Source of the DNA: an uncultured Veillonella sp.
Lineage (GTDB): Bacteria; Bacillota; Negativicutes; Veillonellales; Veillonellaceae
Direction: 5' to 3'
Assembly (NCBI GenBank): GCA_900538355.1
Contig: UPXS01000011.1
Coordinates: 12,228 to 76,227 of the forward strand
DNA length: 64,000 nt
Part shown: positions 32,485-41,517 of the stretch, piece by piece
Layout: every line of letters begins with the position of its first letter
How positions within the stretch are numbered: position 1 is the stretch's first letter
Notes under the pieces: model-generated
The model's input: the letters and a program-made list of their open reading frames with translations, nothing else
Database searches by the model: none
Told to the model about the DNA's origin: nothing
Position numbers and translations under genes: made by a program

Positions 32485-33867
32485 ATGACACATTCACGTA
32501 ATTATAAAACTTTAAGACGTCTCATCGTTCCAGCTTTAGCGGGCGGTGCCCTTGCAGTACTCGCATTCGCCCCTACCTTTGGTGCAGAACCAGTACATTC
32601 TAATGTTCCACCACAAAGCATATCTACTCCTAAGGCTGATGTGCCTAACGCTGATATACCTAAAAATGATGTACCTAGACCAGATGATGTAAAGACAGGC
32701 GAAATTAAGGAACCAACGCCTCATAAGGAAGCTGATCCTAGTACTTTCACAGGCACATCTGTGATTAGTGAAAATCAAACATTAGAACATCAACGGTTCG
32801 ACAATACTACAAGCGACCAAAATGCTTTCATTGGAAAAAACAAAGCCACTATCACTATCGATAGCAGCGTATTTGATAAACAGGGTAACACCACAAATGA
32901 TGATAACAGTAACTTCCGCGGACAAAACGCAGTAGTGCTCGGTATCGAAGGCAGCCAAACTAGCATTAAAAATAGTAATATCACATCTAATAGCATTGGC
33001 TCTAATGCGGTATTTGCCACTGGCGAAGGATCTGTCATTAATGTAGAAAATACAAATATTCACACAAAAGGCGATTCCTCTCGCGGCTTAGATGCAACCT
33101 ACAAAGGCACTGTAAACGGTAAAAATCTAACCATCACCACTGAAGGGGCTCACTCTGCTACGCTCGCTACAGACCGTGGCGAAGGTACTATTACTGCAGA
33201 AGCAGCTAAGCTAACAACCTCTGGTACAGGCAGCCCTGTCATCTACTCCACTGGCAATATTACAGCTAACAATGTCAACGGTGTAGCTAACAAGAGTGAA
33301 ATTGGCGTCGTAGAAGGCAAAAACTCTATTACCCTTACAAACTCTAATGTAACAGGCTACCACGATAATGGATTCATGCTATACCAAAGCTTCTCCGGTG
33401 ATGCTGAAAGCGGTATTGCTCGTTTAAAAGCGGAAAATAACACGCTCACAACTCATGGTACAGGTGCATTCATCTATATAAACAACACCACTGCAGAAGT
33501 AGACCTTACAGGCAATACAATTGTAATGCCGAATACAACTACACTGGTAAAAGCAGCAGCTGACTCCCGCTGGGGCAAAGATGGTGAAAACGGTGGGCAC
33601 CTCACACTCCGCGCATCCAACCAAGAACTTAACGGTAACATCGTAGCCGACTCCATCAGCACTATCGCACTAGACATGACTAATGGATCTAGCCTCGTAG
33701 GCGCTGTAAACACAGACAACACAGCTAAAGAAATTACGGTAAAACTCAGCAAAGACTCTACCTGGACACTCACTGGCGACAGCTATGTAAAATCCTTGAA
33801 TAATGAAGACACAACAGGTAGTAACATTCACTTGAATGGATACAAACTCGTTGTAGCTGATAAATAA
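32485..33867 (+). CDS. Exported beta-helix surface protein resembling an autotransporter passenger
   Basis: Protein of 460 residues. The signal peptide (about 1-34, LAGGALAVLAFAPTFGA) is followed by a proline-rich stretch with short repeats (ADVPNADIPKNDVP, residues 50-80). The rest is built of serine/threonine/asparagine-rich short strands such as ITIDSSVFDKQGN, SIKNSNITSN, INVENTNIHTKG and LTNSNVTGYHDNG, the look of a right-handed beta-helix. The end (STWTLTGDSYVKSLNNEDT then IHLNGYKLVV) resembles the last rungs of pertactin-like passengers, but no beta-barrel follows and the gene stops with a terminator. How it is kept at or crosses the outer membrane is unknown. AGGAGG-like site upstream of ATG. 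Confidence 0.75.
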   Translation: MTHSRNYKTLRRLIVPALAGGALAVLAFAPTFGAEPVHSNVPPQSISTPKADVPNADIPKNDVPRPDDVKTGEIKEPTPHKEADPSTFTGTSVISENQTLEHQRFDNTTSDQNAFIGKNKATITIDSSVFDKQGNTTNDDNSNFRGQNAVVLGIEGSQTSIKNSNITSNSIGSNAVFATGEGSVINVENTNIHTKGDSSRGLDATYKGTVNGKNLTITTEGAHSATLATDRGEGTITAEAAKLTTSGTGSPVIYSTGNITANNVNGVANKSEIGVVEGKNSITLTNSNVTGYHDNGFMLYQSFSGDAESGIARLKAENNTLTTHGTGAFIYINNTTAEVDLTGNTIVMPNTTTLVKAAADSRWGKDGENGGHLTLRASNQELNGNIVADSISTIALDMTNGSSLVGAVNTDNTAKEITVKLSKDSTWTLTGDSYVKSLNNEDTTGSNIHLNGYKLVVADK

Positions 33868-33871
33868 TGAC

Positions 33872-33918
33872 AAAAGCACTACTCTGAATAATTACAATTC
33901 AAAGTAGTGCTTTTTTTA
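33872..33918 (+). terminator. Terminator of the beta-helix protein gene
   Basis: AAAAGCACTACT...AGTAGTGCTTTT stem followed by T residues, directly after the stop codon. Confidence 0.85.
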
Positions 33919-33983
33919 ATTCAAATCTCATAACAGTTCACATACATAAATCATTTTTGATGTATCTTACCGAAATACAAGTA

Positions 33984-35096
33984 TCAAAAGTTATGAAATA
34001 AACAGTCTATTAAGTAGCATCCATATATAGGACATAATTTTAATGCAACTACAGGCTTGTAGTTTTCATTCTTAATCTTATGTACCACGGTACTTAAAGC
34101 TTCTAAATCATCCTCCCAGCTTTTGATATAACTTTGCTTTTCCTCTTCACTATCAAAGTCTTCAACCGCTTTTACGTCTTTAATACATTCTAGTAGTTCT
34201 GTTCGTTGTTTATCTACTTCACAATAGAACCGATCATGTTGATTTGTAGTCCAGAGACCAAAGTAAAAAGGATCACCACTCAAATCACAATCCTCTTCAG
34301 CCTTTTCACATTCCTCTAAGAATAGTTCATATTCGCCTAAAACATAATAAGCATTAAAGACTTCAAAATCATAAATATCATCGTTACTTAGATAATATGC
34401 TACATCTGGGCCAAGCTTAATTTGCTTCAAACGATCAAGAGCTTGCTTGTTATTTCCTAAATATACATCACAATAAGCTACACAAAGTAATAAACGCATT
34501 CTATTTGGATATTTTGCTAACAACTGCTCAAAAACTGTCTTTGCTTTCTCATATTCTTTAAGCTCAAATAAACACACTGCATAACCAAAGCTTATTTCAT
34601 AATCGTTAGATACACTTTTTCCCTTTTCAAAGGCATGTAAGCCTTTAGTCAAAGCCTCTATTGACCCATTATCTTCATAAGACGAGAAATGATATAATCC
34701 CAAACCTCTATAGGACTCTACATATGGAGAATTAAGCTTTATAGCTACCGATAGATAATCATATTCTTTTATATGTCTCTCATCGTTATAATAAAAAGCT
34801 AAATTAGTGTAAACTCTTGCTTTATCCGTATCACTTAGTTCATCACTATAACTTTCAAGGAAATCCTCCAATAGGTGTATTGAATTTTCCTCATGCCGCA
34901 ATACCTGTTCAACAGTTGCTAAAGCATAGACCACATCTACATCACTAGGATGCGCCTGCATCAAATCACGTAAGTAAGATCCAAAACGCTCTGCATATTG
35001 CATTAATACATTATAATCACTAAATATAGACGAATTATATGTAGCTTCATATTCTGCTTTAAGATTTTCCCAATACTCTTTTATAGCAAGCTTCAT
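33984..35096 (-). CDS. TPR-repeat protein of unknown function
   Basis: Cytoplasmic protein of 370 residues without a signal peptide. It has helical pairs of tetratricopeptide type, clearest at YAVCLFELKEYEKAKTVFEQ followed by LLAKYPNRMRLLLCVAYCDV and YLGNNKQALDRLKQI. The C-terminal 100 residues (from about 265) are acidic and helical and end in GCYLIDCLFHNF. TPR proteins usually mediate protein contacts; no partner is evident. Neighbouring genes are separated by terminators or long gaps, so it seems to be a single unit. Confidence 0.75.
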   Translation of the reverse strand: MKLAIKEYWENLKAEYEATYNSSIFSDYNVLMQYAERFGSYLRDLMQAHPSDVDVVYALATVEQVLRHEENSIHLLEDFLESYSDELSDTDKARVYTNLAFYYNDERHIKEYDYLSVAIKLNSPYVESYRGLGLYHFSSYEDNGSIEALTKGLHAFEKGKSVSNDYEISFGYAVCLFELKEYEKAKTVFEQLLAKYPNRMRLLLCVAYCDVYLGNNKQALDRLKQIKLGPDVAYYLSNDDIYDFEVFNAYYVLGEYELFLEECEKAEEDCDLSGDPFYFGLWTTNQHDRFYCEVDKQRTELLECIKDVKAVEDFDSEEEKQSYIKSWEDDLEALSTVVHKIKNENYKPVVALKLCPIYGCYLIDCLFHNF

Positions 35097-35251
35097 ATTA
35101 CACCTTTTCTATCTAATACATTTCAGACTATATGGCTATAATAACACAAATTACTTCCTATATACGTGCCTATAGTAACTCCTCTCATATCAATTCAAAC
35201 CATGCTAAAAGATTTCCTTTAGTCTCTAACTAGTTCTAATTGCATATAAAC

Positions 35252-35301
35252 AACCCTCTATTAGATATTCTAAAAATAAATAAAATATCTAATAGAGGGT
35301 T
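35252..35301. terminator. Bidirectional hairpin terminator after the racemase gene
   Basis: AACCCTCTATTAGATATT paired with AATATCTAATAGAGGGTT across an AT-rich loop, a near-perfect stem downstream of the racemase gene. The rest of 35097-35325 shows no other feature. Confidence 0.7.
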
Positions 35302-35325
35302 ATTTTACTAAAACTAAAGACTATA

Positions 35326-36021
35326 TTATTTTTTATCAATAGAAATCAACGCCGCATTTTTTGCATGTATCAATGTAGTATCAAATAACGGTATATCCGT
35401 ATCATCCTGTTTAACAAGCAGCCCAATTTCAGTACAGCCTAAAATAACACCTTGTACACCAGATTTTACCAAATCACCAATAATATCTAAGTATTGTTGT
35501 TTAGATTCATTAGAAATAACACCTAAACACAGTTCATTGTATATAATATCATTCACAAGTTCGACTTGATCTTCGTTAGGGATAACAACATGAATCCCCC
35601 GATTTTCCAAGATACATTTATAAAAATCTTGTTGCATTGTGTACTTGGTACCAAGTAGACCGACTTTTGTGATACCTGATTTTTCCAACTCTACCGCAGT
35701 CATTTCTGCAATATGCAGAATGGGAATGTGTATATGCTTTTTTATTTCATCCGCCACTTTATGCATTGTATTCGTGCATATAACAATATAATCAGCGCCG
35801 GCCTTTTCAAGAGATTGAGCCGCATCGGATAAAATTTCAGCGCTTCTATCCCAATCACCATTTGCCTGGCACTTTTCTATTTCTTCAAAATCAACGCTAT
35901 ATAAAATACATTTTGCCGAATGTAAGCCGCCCAAAACTTGCTTAATAGTTTCATTCAATACCTGGTAATATGTAATCGTGCTTTCCCAGCTCATTCCCCC
36001 AATTAAACCTATTGTTTTAAT
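35326..36021 (-). CDS. Aspartate/glutamate racemase family protein (probable AUU start)
   Basis: Cofactor-independent racemase fold, about 231 residues. The two catalytic cysteines sit in VICTNTMHKVAD and VILGCTEIGLLV. The family normally begins MKTIGLIGGMSWES. Here the reading frame upstream of ATG 35994 encodes KTIGLIGG, and the codon where the initiator methionine belongs (36019-36021) is ATT, preceded by AAGGGGG at a normal distance. Starting at 35994 would delete the first beta-strand and glycine loop. I therefore place the start at ATT; a point mutation of ATG is the alternative. A 24-codon ORF with a strong ribosome binding site ends 4 bases upstream, suggesting coupled translation. 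Confidence 0.75.
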   Translation of the reverse strand: MKTIGLIGGMSWESTITYYQVLNETIKQVLGGLHSAKCILYSVDFEEIEKCQANGDWDRSAEILSDAAQSLEKAGADYIVICTNTMHKVADEIKKHIHIPILHIAEMTAVELEKSGITKVGLLGTKYTMQQDFYKCILENRGIHVVIPNEDQVELVNDIIYNELCLGVISNESKQQYLDIIGDLVKSGVQGVILGCTEIGLLVKQDDTDIPLFDTTLIHAKNAALISIDKK

Positions 36022-36025
36022 AATA

Positions 36026-36100
36026 TTACCCCCTTAGATTAAAATATCCCAAAGCAAAAAGATAATTCATTAAGATTATTCTAATTGATATATCACTCAT
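36026..36100 (-). CDS. 24-residue ORF preceding the racemase gene (possible leader peptide)
   Basis: ATG at 36100 with AGGAGG seven bases upstream encodes MSDISIRIILMNYLFALGYF followed by NLRG, ending at 36026, 4 bases before the proposed ATT start of the racemase. The middle is hydrophobic. The short distance to the AAGGGGG site of the next gene suggests translational coupling. It could be a leader peptide or a small membrane peptide; no family is recognised. Confidence 0.45.
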   Translation of the reverse strand: MSDISIRIILMNYLFALGYFNLRG

Positions 36101-36110
36101 ATCTAAGCCT

Positions 36111-36165
36111 CCTATATATGTTCCTGCAGCGACTTCAGGTAGGACGGAGCAAAGGGACATATATA
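36111..36165 (-). promoter_or_regulatory. Hairpin abutting the ribosome binding site of the leader ORF
   Basis: CCTATATATGT (36111-36121) is complementary to ACATATATAGG (36155-36165). On the reverse-strand RNA the 3' arm ends in the first bases of the AGGAGG site, so the stem could limit translation of the leader ORF. The enclosed segment contains CCTG...CAGG and GGACGGAGC, giving it a compact, aptamer-like look. Confidence 0.4.
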
Positions 36166-36345
36166 GGTGGGTATACTTTTAATATGAAATTGTAGAATGG
36201 ATTCACTATTATTAAAATCCATTAGTTTAATCTTGGTAGAGATGGTTCCTCGCTGTGGATTTTACTTCGCAAAATCTTACGCTCGGAACAAAGTGATGTG
36301 TGGGCTTCATCGTCGCAAGCTCCTCTGCTGCCTCACACCCTACTT
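36166..36345. other. Unexplained intergenic segment with several inverted repeats
   Basis: 180 bases between the racemase leader and glmM. They include ATGGATT/AATCCAT around 36197-36222 and GATTTT...AAAATC-type pairing around 36257-36282, with a locally higher GC content. An ORF in the forward frame here runs into glmM antisense and shows no protein-like features. It may be a repeated intergenic element, which cannot be tested within one window. Confidence 0.3.
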
Positions 36346-37698
36346 TTATTCTGCCAACCCTTGTTCTCTACCGATAATATCAGCGATTTCTTGGCATAGG
36401 GATTGTAATGCTTCTTGGTCTGGACCTTCAGCCATTACGCGGATAAGTGGTTCTGTACCAGATGCACGTACTAGAACGCGACCTTCATCACCAAGTTCAC
36501 CTTCAGCTGTTACAATAGCAGCTTTAATAAGATCATTATCTTCCCAGCCTGTTTTTGTAGCAACGCGAACGTTGACTAATACTTGTGGGTATTTCGTCAT
36601 GATGCTAGCAAGTTCAGAAAGCGGTTGATTTTTTTCTTTCATAAGGGCCGCTACTTGCACAGCTGTTAACATACCGTCACCAGTTGTATTGTGATCTAAG
36701 AAGATTACGTGACCAGATTGTTCGCCACCAACGGAGAGGTCATGTTCACGCATATATTCCAATACATAGCGGTCACCAACTGCAGTAGACACAGTTTTCA
36801 TACCAAGTTCTTCGGCTGCTTTATGGAAACCAATATTACTCATAACAGTACCAACTACTGTATCGCCTTTTAGCTTGCCTTCTTCTTTTAATTTAAGGGC
36901 ACACAATAACATAATTTGGTCGCCATCGAGAACTTGGCCTTTTTCGTCAACCAATAAGCAACGGTCAGCATCACCATCGTTAGCGATACCAAGGTCTGCA
37001 TTATGTTGTTGTACAGCTACTTGCAAGCCTTCAATATGTGTAGATCCACAGTGATGGTTGATATTCAAGCCATCTGGATTAACGTTAATGTTGATCACTT
37101 TAGCGCCAAGGCCAGACAAGATTTCAGGGCCTACGCTAGAAGCAGCACCGTTCGCACCATCATAAACGATTGTCAAACCTTCGAGGGATGTATCGATTGT
37201 GTGGCGAACAAAGTGTGCATAGAAATGAGCCAAGTTACTATTGTACTCAATTGTACCGATGCCATCACCAGTAGGACGTGCCAATTCATTGTCCGCACTT
37301 TGACGAACATATTTTTCTAATTCATCTTCTACTTCATCTGGCAATTTATAGCCATTGCCATCAAAGAATTTAATGCCATTATCTGGATATGGATTGTGAG
37401 ATGCAGAAATAACAGCACCCGCATCAAAACCTTGTTGATGTACGAGGTACGCTACTGCTGGAGTTGGGATAACTCCGGCAATGACAACATTACCACCAAC
37501 AGAGCAGATGCCTGCTGCTAACGCACTTTCAAGCATGGAGCCAGAAATACGCGTATCGCGGCCGATCAAGAATGTAGGATGATTTTTTTCCTTGCCAAAA
37601 TATGTAGCCGCAGCACGGCCTAAATGATAGGCTAATTCAGGTGTTAAAAATTCATTAACAACACCACGTACACCATCTGTACCAAATAAACGAGCCAT
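36346..37698 (-). CDS. glmM: Phosphoglucosamine mutase
   Basis: GlmM of 450 residues converts glucosamine-6-phosphate (made by GlmS) to glucosamine-1-phosphate. It starts MARLFGTDGVRGVVNEFLTP. The phospho-serine loop is VISASHNPYPDNGIKFF with Ser100, the metal loop is DGDADRCL, the sugar loop GGEQSGHVIF, and the phosphate-binding loop RASGTEPLIRVM. In many Firmicutes glmM follows cdaA-cdaR and GlmM binds and inhibits CdaA; here an FAD oxidoreductase gene and a terminator lie between them. Upstream (37699-37867) are three ACAGTAT/ATACTGT motifs of unknown meaning. Confidence 0.97.
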   Translation of the reverse strand: MARLFGTDGVRGVVNEFLTPELAYHLGRAAATYFGKEKNHPTFLIGRDTRISGSMLESALAAGICSVGGNVVIAGVIPTPAVAYLVHQQGFDAGAVISASHNPYPDNGIKFFDGNGYKLPDEVEDELEKYVRQSADNELARPTGDGIGTIEYNSNLAHFYAHFVRHTIDTSLEGLTIVYDGANGAASSVGPEILSGLGAKVININVNPDGLNINHHCGSTHIEGLQVAVQQHNADLGIANDGDADRCLLVDEKGQVLDGDQIMLLCALKLKEEGKLKGDTVVGTVMSNIGFHKAAEELGMKTVSTAVGDRYVLEYMREHDLSVGGEQSGHVIFLDHNTTGDGMLTAVQVAALMKEKNQPLSELASIMTKYPQVLVNVRVATKTGWEDNDLIKAAIVTAEGELGDEGRVLVRASGTEPLIRVMAEGPDQEALQSLCQEIADIIGREQGLAE

Positions 37699-37867
37699 AA
37701 TTATCCTCCTCTAGGGATTGTGAAAGTCACAAGTCCTCATATATTCACTGTTGTGTATTATATCACAATATATACACTACATATATAGATACTATACAGA
37801 TATATTATTTTACAGTATCAATATGAACCTATACTGTAGTTTACCTTACAGTATATTCTACTACCAA

Positions 37868-39466
37868 CTAGTTAGGTTTTGCATATTTTGCCATACATAA
37901 GATAGCCGTTTCGGCTCCATCAAGGGCTGCACTCATAATACCGCCTGCATAGCCAGCGCCTTCACCCATAGGGTAGAATCCACCTACAGTTGGAGAAACG
38001 CGTTCTTCATTACGCCCCATGCGTAGTGGTGCTGAGGTACGCGTTTCTACGCCCGTCATGCATACTGCAGGATCATCAAATCCATGAATTCGTCGTCCCC
38101 AATATGGCAATGCCCGCTCCAATACAGATGTTACGAATGGTGGCAAGCAATCATGTAAATCGCAATTTACTACGCCTGGTTCATAGCTATATGTGCTATC
38201 TTGTACGCTTGGTGCTGGTGAAAGCCCCAAAAATTGGCCTACAGTCTGAGCTGGCGCATGGAAGTTAGAGCCACCCAATTCATATGCCTTGCGCTCCCAT
38301 TCACGTTGGAAAGCAACCCCATCTAGAGGATGATTACCAAAATCTTCTGGACCTACGTTAACTACAATAGCACTGTTCGCAACACCACTATCACGAGCAT
38401 ATAGGCTCATGCCATTAACAACAACACCGCCATTTTCAGAGGCAGATGCCACAACTTGACCACCTGGGCACATACAGAAGCTATACGCTGTACGGCCTGT
38501 TTCTTTATCATGGTACACAAGGGAGTATTCTGCGGCACCAAGGCCCAAACTGGAAGGTTCTACACCATATTGGGACTCGTCGATAACAGCTTGATCATGC
38601 TCTATTCGAACACCAATAGCAAATGGTTTTGCTGTCATTTCTACATTGCGTTTATGTAGCATTGCATACGTATCACGTGCACTATGACCGACACCAGAAA
38701 GCACAACCGTCGTATCGATTCGCTCGCTGCCATTAACTTCAACACCAACGATACGATCATTTTCAATGAACAAATCGGTTACTTTGGCGCCAAAGCGAAC
38801 TTCACCGCCCCACTCAATGATGCGTTCACGCATAGCTTTTACCATGGTACGCAACTTATCTGTACCTACGTGAGGTTTATGTTTATATAAGATTTCTTCA
38901 GGTGCTCCAAATTCAACAAAGTATTTGGAGATTTCGTGCAACCTAGGATGAGTAACGCGAGTTGTCAATTTACCATCTGAGAAGGTACCTGCACCACCTT
39001 CGCCAAATTGTACATTCGATTCAGGCTTAAATACGCCCTCTTTCCAAAATGTTTCTACATCTTGGCTACGAGTGTCGACGTCTTGGCCTCGTTCAAGAAC
39101 GATTGGACGGTACCCTTCACGAGCTAGGTAAAAGGCTGCAAGCATACCTGCCGGACCAAATCCCATCACCACAGGACGATGTGCTAAAGGTACATTACCA
39201 TATACGATAGGTTCCGGATCTTCTGGAGTGAACACAGATACATCCTTTTGTTTACCTAGTTTTTTCATGATTTGAGCTTCTTTATGAACCTCAACAAACA
39301 AAGTATATACAAATACAATATTAGGTTTTTTACGAGCATCTACAGCACGTCGCACAACGTGAATTGTTTCAATGGCGCCACGTAGCTGGGGATATTTCTT
39401 TTCTACAATCTCTTTAATATCCGACTTGACCGTCACGGCCACGCGGAGATTTATTATTCTAATCAT
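37868..39466 (-). CDS. FAD-dependent oxidoreductase (COG2509-like)
   Basis: Flavoprotein of 532 residues. An N-terminal domain of about 90 residues (INLRVAVTVKSDIKEIVEKK, then RRAVDARKKPNIVFVYTL) precedes the FAD-binding domain with VVMGFGPAGMLAAFYLAREG and VLERGQDVD. Then come EGGAGTFSDGKL and CMCPGGQVVASASENGG. The C-terminus has FYPMGEGAGYAGGIMSAALD, which completes FAD binding. This matches the COG2509 family of uncharacterised FAD dehydrogenases. The reaction is unknown. It is transcribed as its own unit between cdaR and glmM. Confidence 0.88.
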   Translation of the reverse strand: MIRIINLRVAVTVKSDIKEIVEKKYPQLRGAIETIHVVRRAVDARKKPNIVFVYTLFVEVHKEAQIMKKLGKQKDVSVFTPEDPEPIVYGNVPLAHRPVVMGFGPAGMLAAFYLAREGYRPIVLERGQDVDTRSQDVETFWKEGVFKPESNVQFGEGGAGTFSDGKLTTRVTHPRLHEISKYFVEFGAPEEILYKHKPHVGTDKLRTMVKAMRERIIEWGGEVRFGAKVTDLFIENDRIVGVEVNGSERIDTTVVLSGVGHSARDTYAMLHKRNVEMTAKPFAIGVRIEHDQAVIDESQYGVEPSSLGLGAAEYSLVYHDKETGRTAYSFCMCPGGQVVASASENGGVVVNGMSLYARDSGVANSAIVVNVGPEDFGNHPLDGVAFQREWERKAYELGGSNFHAPAQTVGQFLGLSPAPSVQDSTYSYEPGVVNCDLHDCLPPFVTSVLERALPYWGRRIHGFDDPAVCMTGVETRTSAPLRMGRNEERVSPTVGGFYPMGEGAGYAGGIMSAALDGAETAILCMAKYAKPN

Positions 39467-39612
39467 ATGTTACCTATTAAAGCTATCCTTTCAGAATAGA
39501 CTACATCTATATTATTTGACCTAAATTCTTTATCACTGACCTATTAGAAAATGGTCATACATCTTTATTATACAACACTACCATAAAAGCTAATATATGA
39601 ATAATAAAAGAA

Positions 39613-39656
39613 ACCCTAATAGAGTTATACATTATACTCTATTAGGGTCTTTTTAA
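39613..39656 (-). terminator. Terminator of the cdaA-cdaR operon
   Basis: ACCCTAATAGAG / CTCTATTAGGGT stem right after the cdaR stop codon, followed on the reverse strand by a T-rich tail. Confidence 0.8.
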
Positions 39657-39657
39657 A

Positions 39658-40578
39658 CTACGTAGTTTTCTTTTGAATATCTACCTTAACATGTACGGTT
39701 GTAACATTACTATTTACACCGCTTGGTAATACTAGGTTGTAATTACCTTGAATGCCCTTGGTTGCACCAGTGAGGTCGATTGGTTCTGTTTGAATTTCTG
39801 TAACAGAATCGATTATTTCTTCGCGGCCAGTCACAGTCAATTGAGTCGGTGTAACAGATATGGATTTTACTTCATATCCATCTGCTACAGAACCTGCAGT
39901 TGGTACTGTAATAGGCACTGCTTTATCCTTACGCAATAAGTTTAATTCATATTGGGCTTGACCTTGGTTTGGATTAATATGTACATCTAGCACATTGCCA
40001 GCTGCATCCCAAGCCTCTAAGTTACTAACAGCACTAAAGTTCTTGGTTTGACCAGCGATATTAACCTTCATAACAACCTTATTAACGGCGTTAACAAGCT
40101 GTTTACGACCAGATACAGTTACCTCTTTCGGTACAATAGTTACTGACTTGAGAGCAACATCGTCGGAGAACTTACCAATTGGAAGAATTTCAACTGGTAT
40201 TTTTCGTTCCGCATATTCGTCTACATTAATTGTTATAGTATCAGGCTTAACCTCAACAAGGCTCATCCCCGCTGGCGGTGTAAATCCGATTGTCACATTA
40301 TTTTGACCTGGTTTCACACCCGATGCATCAATGTAAGCGCGAAGATTATCTGCTTTTATAGACATAATCGTATCGCGAGGACCTGAAAGCACAATACGTG
40401 CTACATCAGGTGCATCTTCTATAATATAATGAGAGTCAAGATTTTGAACTTGAACAGGTACAGTATAGGTTACCTCCATCACAGGGTTCTGATCTCGCAT
40501 GATAAAGAACCACATGACGATGGCCGCTAACAAAGATAATAGCTTAGCAGGCCAATTGCGTTTCAAATGTATCATCAT
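39658..40578 (-). CDS. cdaR: CdaA regulatory protein CdaR (YbbR domains)
   Basis: Membrane-anchored protein of about 306 residues. One N-terminal membrane segment (WPAKLLSLLAAIVMWFFIM) is followed by a run of YbbR domains facing outward, with recognisable repeats such as VVLSGPRDTIMSIKADN, TVSGRKQLVNAVNKV and TVTGREEIIDSVTEI. CdaR regulates the c-di-AMP synthase CdaA. The start at 40578 (MMIHLKRN) overlaps the cdaA stop (ATGA), with a GGGGGG site upstream; the ORF's earlier ATG lies inside cdaA. Confidence 0.92.
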   Translation of the reverse strand: MMIHLKRNWPAKLLSLLAAIVMWFFIMRDQNPVMEVTYTVPVQVQNLDSHYIIEDAPDVARIVLSGPRDTIMSIKADNLRAYIDASGVKPGQNNVTIGFTPPAGMSLVEVKPDTITINVDEYAERKIPVEILPIGKFSDDVALKSVTIVPKEVTVSGRKQLVNAVNKVVMKVNIAGQTKNFSAVSNLEAWDAAGNVLDVHINPNQGQAQYELNLLRKDKAVPITVPTAGSVADGYEVKSISVTPTQLTVTGREEIIDSVTEIQTEPIDLTGATKGIQGNYNLVLPSGVNSNVTTVHVKVDIQKKTT

Positions 40579-41387
40579 TTTTTTGCCCCCCATTTCCACA
40601 TACCAGTAATGGTTTGACGAGGGCGTTCCATAAATGTACGCAACGCTTCTTTAATTTGATCTTCCGGTAAATGACGATAAATATGACCGCCATAGGTATA
40701 CGAAATTGTCCCCGTTTCCTCACTGACAACAACAACGACAGCATCTGTTTGTTCAGATAAACCGATGGCTGCACGGTGACGCGTACCAAGTTCAGTACTC
40801 AATGTACGGTCTTCAGTTAGTGGCAACAAACAACCAGCTGCACGAATACGGCCATCGCGGATGATTAGCGCCCCATCATGAAGTGGCGTACTAGGAACGA
40901 AAATATTTTTAATTAATTCACGGCTTAACACAGCATCAATCAAAATGCCTGTGTCTACAAAGTCATTAAGGCCCACTTCACGTTCAAAAACAATAAGAGC
41001 CCCTGTATGCTCACGAGACATAACGCGAGCTGCCGCCATCACTTCATTGATGGCCATGTCCATTTCCTCTTCGTTAACATTCTGTGCCTTGCTAAAAATT
41101 CGGCCACGGCCCAATTGTTCTAAAGCACGGCGCAATTCCGGTTGGAATACTACAGGCAATGCGAAGAGAAGAACAGTCATACTTTGTTGCAAAATCCAAT
41201 TGATAACATATAGATTTAGCAAATGACTCAATAAGTTTAGAATTGCCAACATAACGAGACCTTTCAAAAGAGAAACGGCCCGTGTATCTTTAAGCAATTT
41301 ATATAAGTAATAAATACCTACAGCAACGATTAAGATATCAGCGATATCAAGAAGCCTAAAGGTATGTATAAGTGCGTCAATATGCAT
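40575..41387 (-). CDS. cdaA: Diadenylate cyclase CdaA
   Basis: Membrane enzyme of 270 residues that makes cyclic di-AMP from two ATP. Three hydrophobic segments in the first 85 residues (ADILIVAVGIYYLYKLL, AVSLLKGLVMLAILNLL, TVLLFALPVVF) precede the DAC domain. The catalytic motif is PLHDGALIIRDGRI, and the second motif is LGTRHRAAIGLSEQTDA. The order cdaA-cdaR is conserved; glmM follows only after an inserted FAD oxidoreductase gene. c-di-AMP controls potassium and osmolyte balance and cell-wall homeostasis in Firmicutes. Confidence 0.96.
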   Translation of the reverse strand: MHIDALIHTFRLLDIADILIVAVGIYYLYKLLKDTRAVSLLKGLVMLAILNLLSHLLNLYVINWILQQSMTVLLFALPVVFQPELRRALEQLGRGRIFSKAQNVNEEEMDMAINEVMAAARVMSREHTGALIVFEREVGLNDFVDTGILIDAVLSRELIKNIFVPSTPLHDGALIIRDGRIRAAGCLLPLTEDRTLSTELGTRHRAAIGLSEQTDAVVVVVSEETGTISYTYGGHIYRHLPEDQIKEALRTFMERPRQTITGMWKWGAKK

Positions 41388-41410
41388 AAAAATAGCTCCT
41401 TATACAAAAA

Positions 41411-41446
41411 AATAAGGTACAACCAACTACTTGGCTGTACCTTATA
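41411..41446 (-). terminator. Terminator of the molybdenum hydroxylase operon
   Basis: AATAAGGTACA...TGTACCTTAT stem with inner CCAA/TTGG, followed on the reverse strand by a run of T, 70 bases beyond the last gene of the operon and just ahead of cdaA. Confidence 0.8.
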
Positions 41447-41517
41447 TTTTAACTCATTTTAGAAGCACTGTAAATTTATAAACAATTATAAGATATGATT
41501 TTTCTATAGTTATAGAC

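Noticed and set aside
36197..36628. Forward ORF of 143 codons overlapping the end of glmM
   Set aside because: It is antisense to glmM over most of its length, has no ribosome binding site and shows no protein family features.
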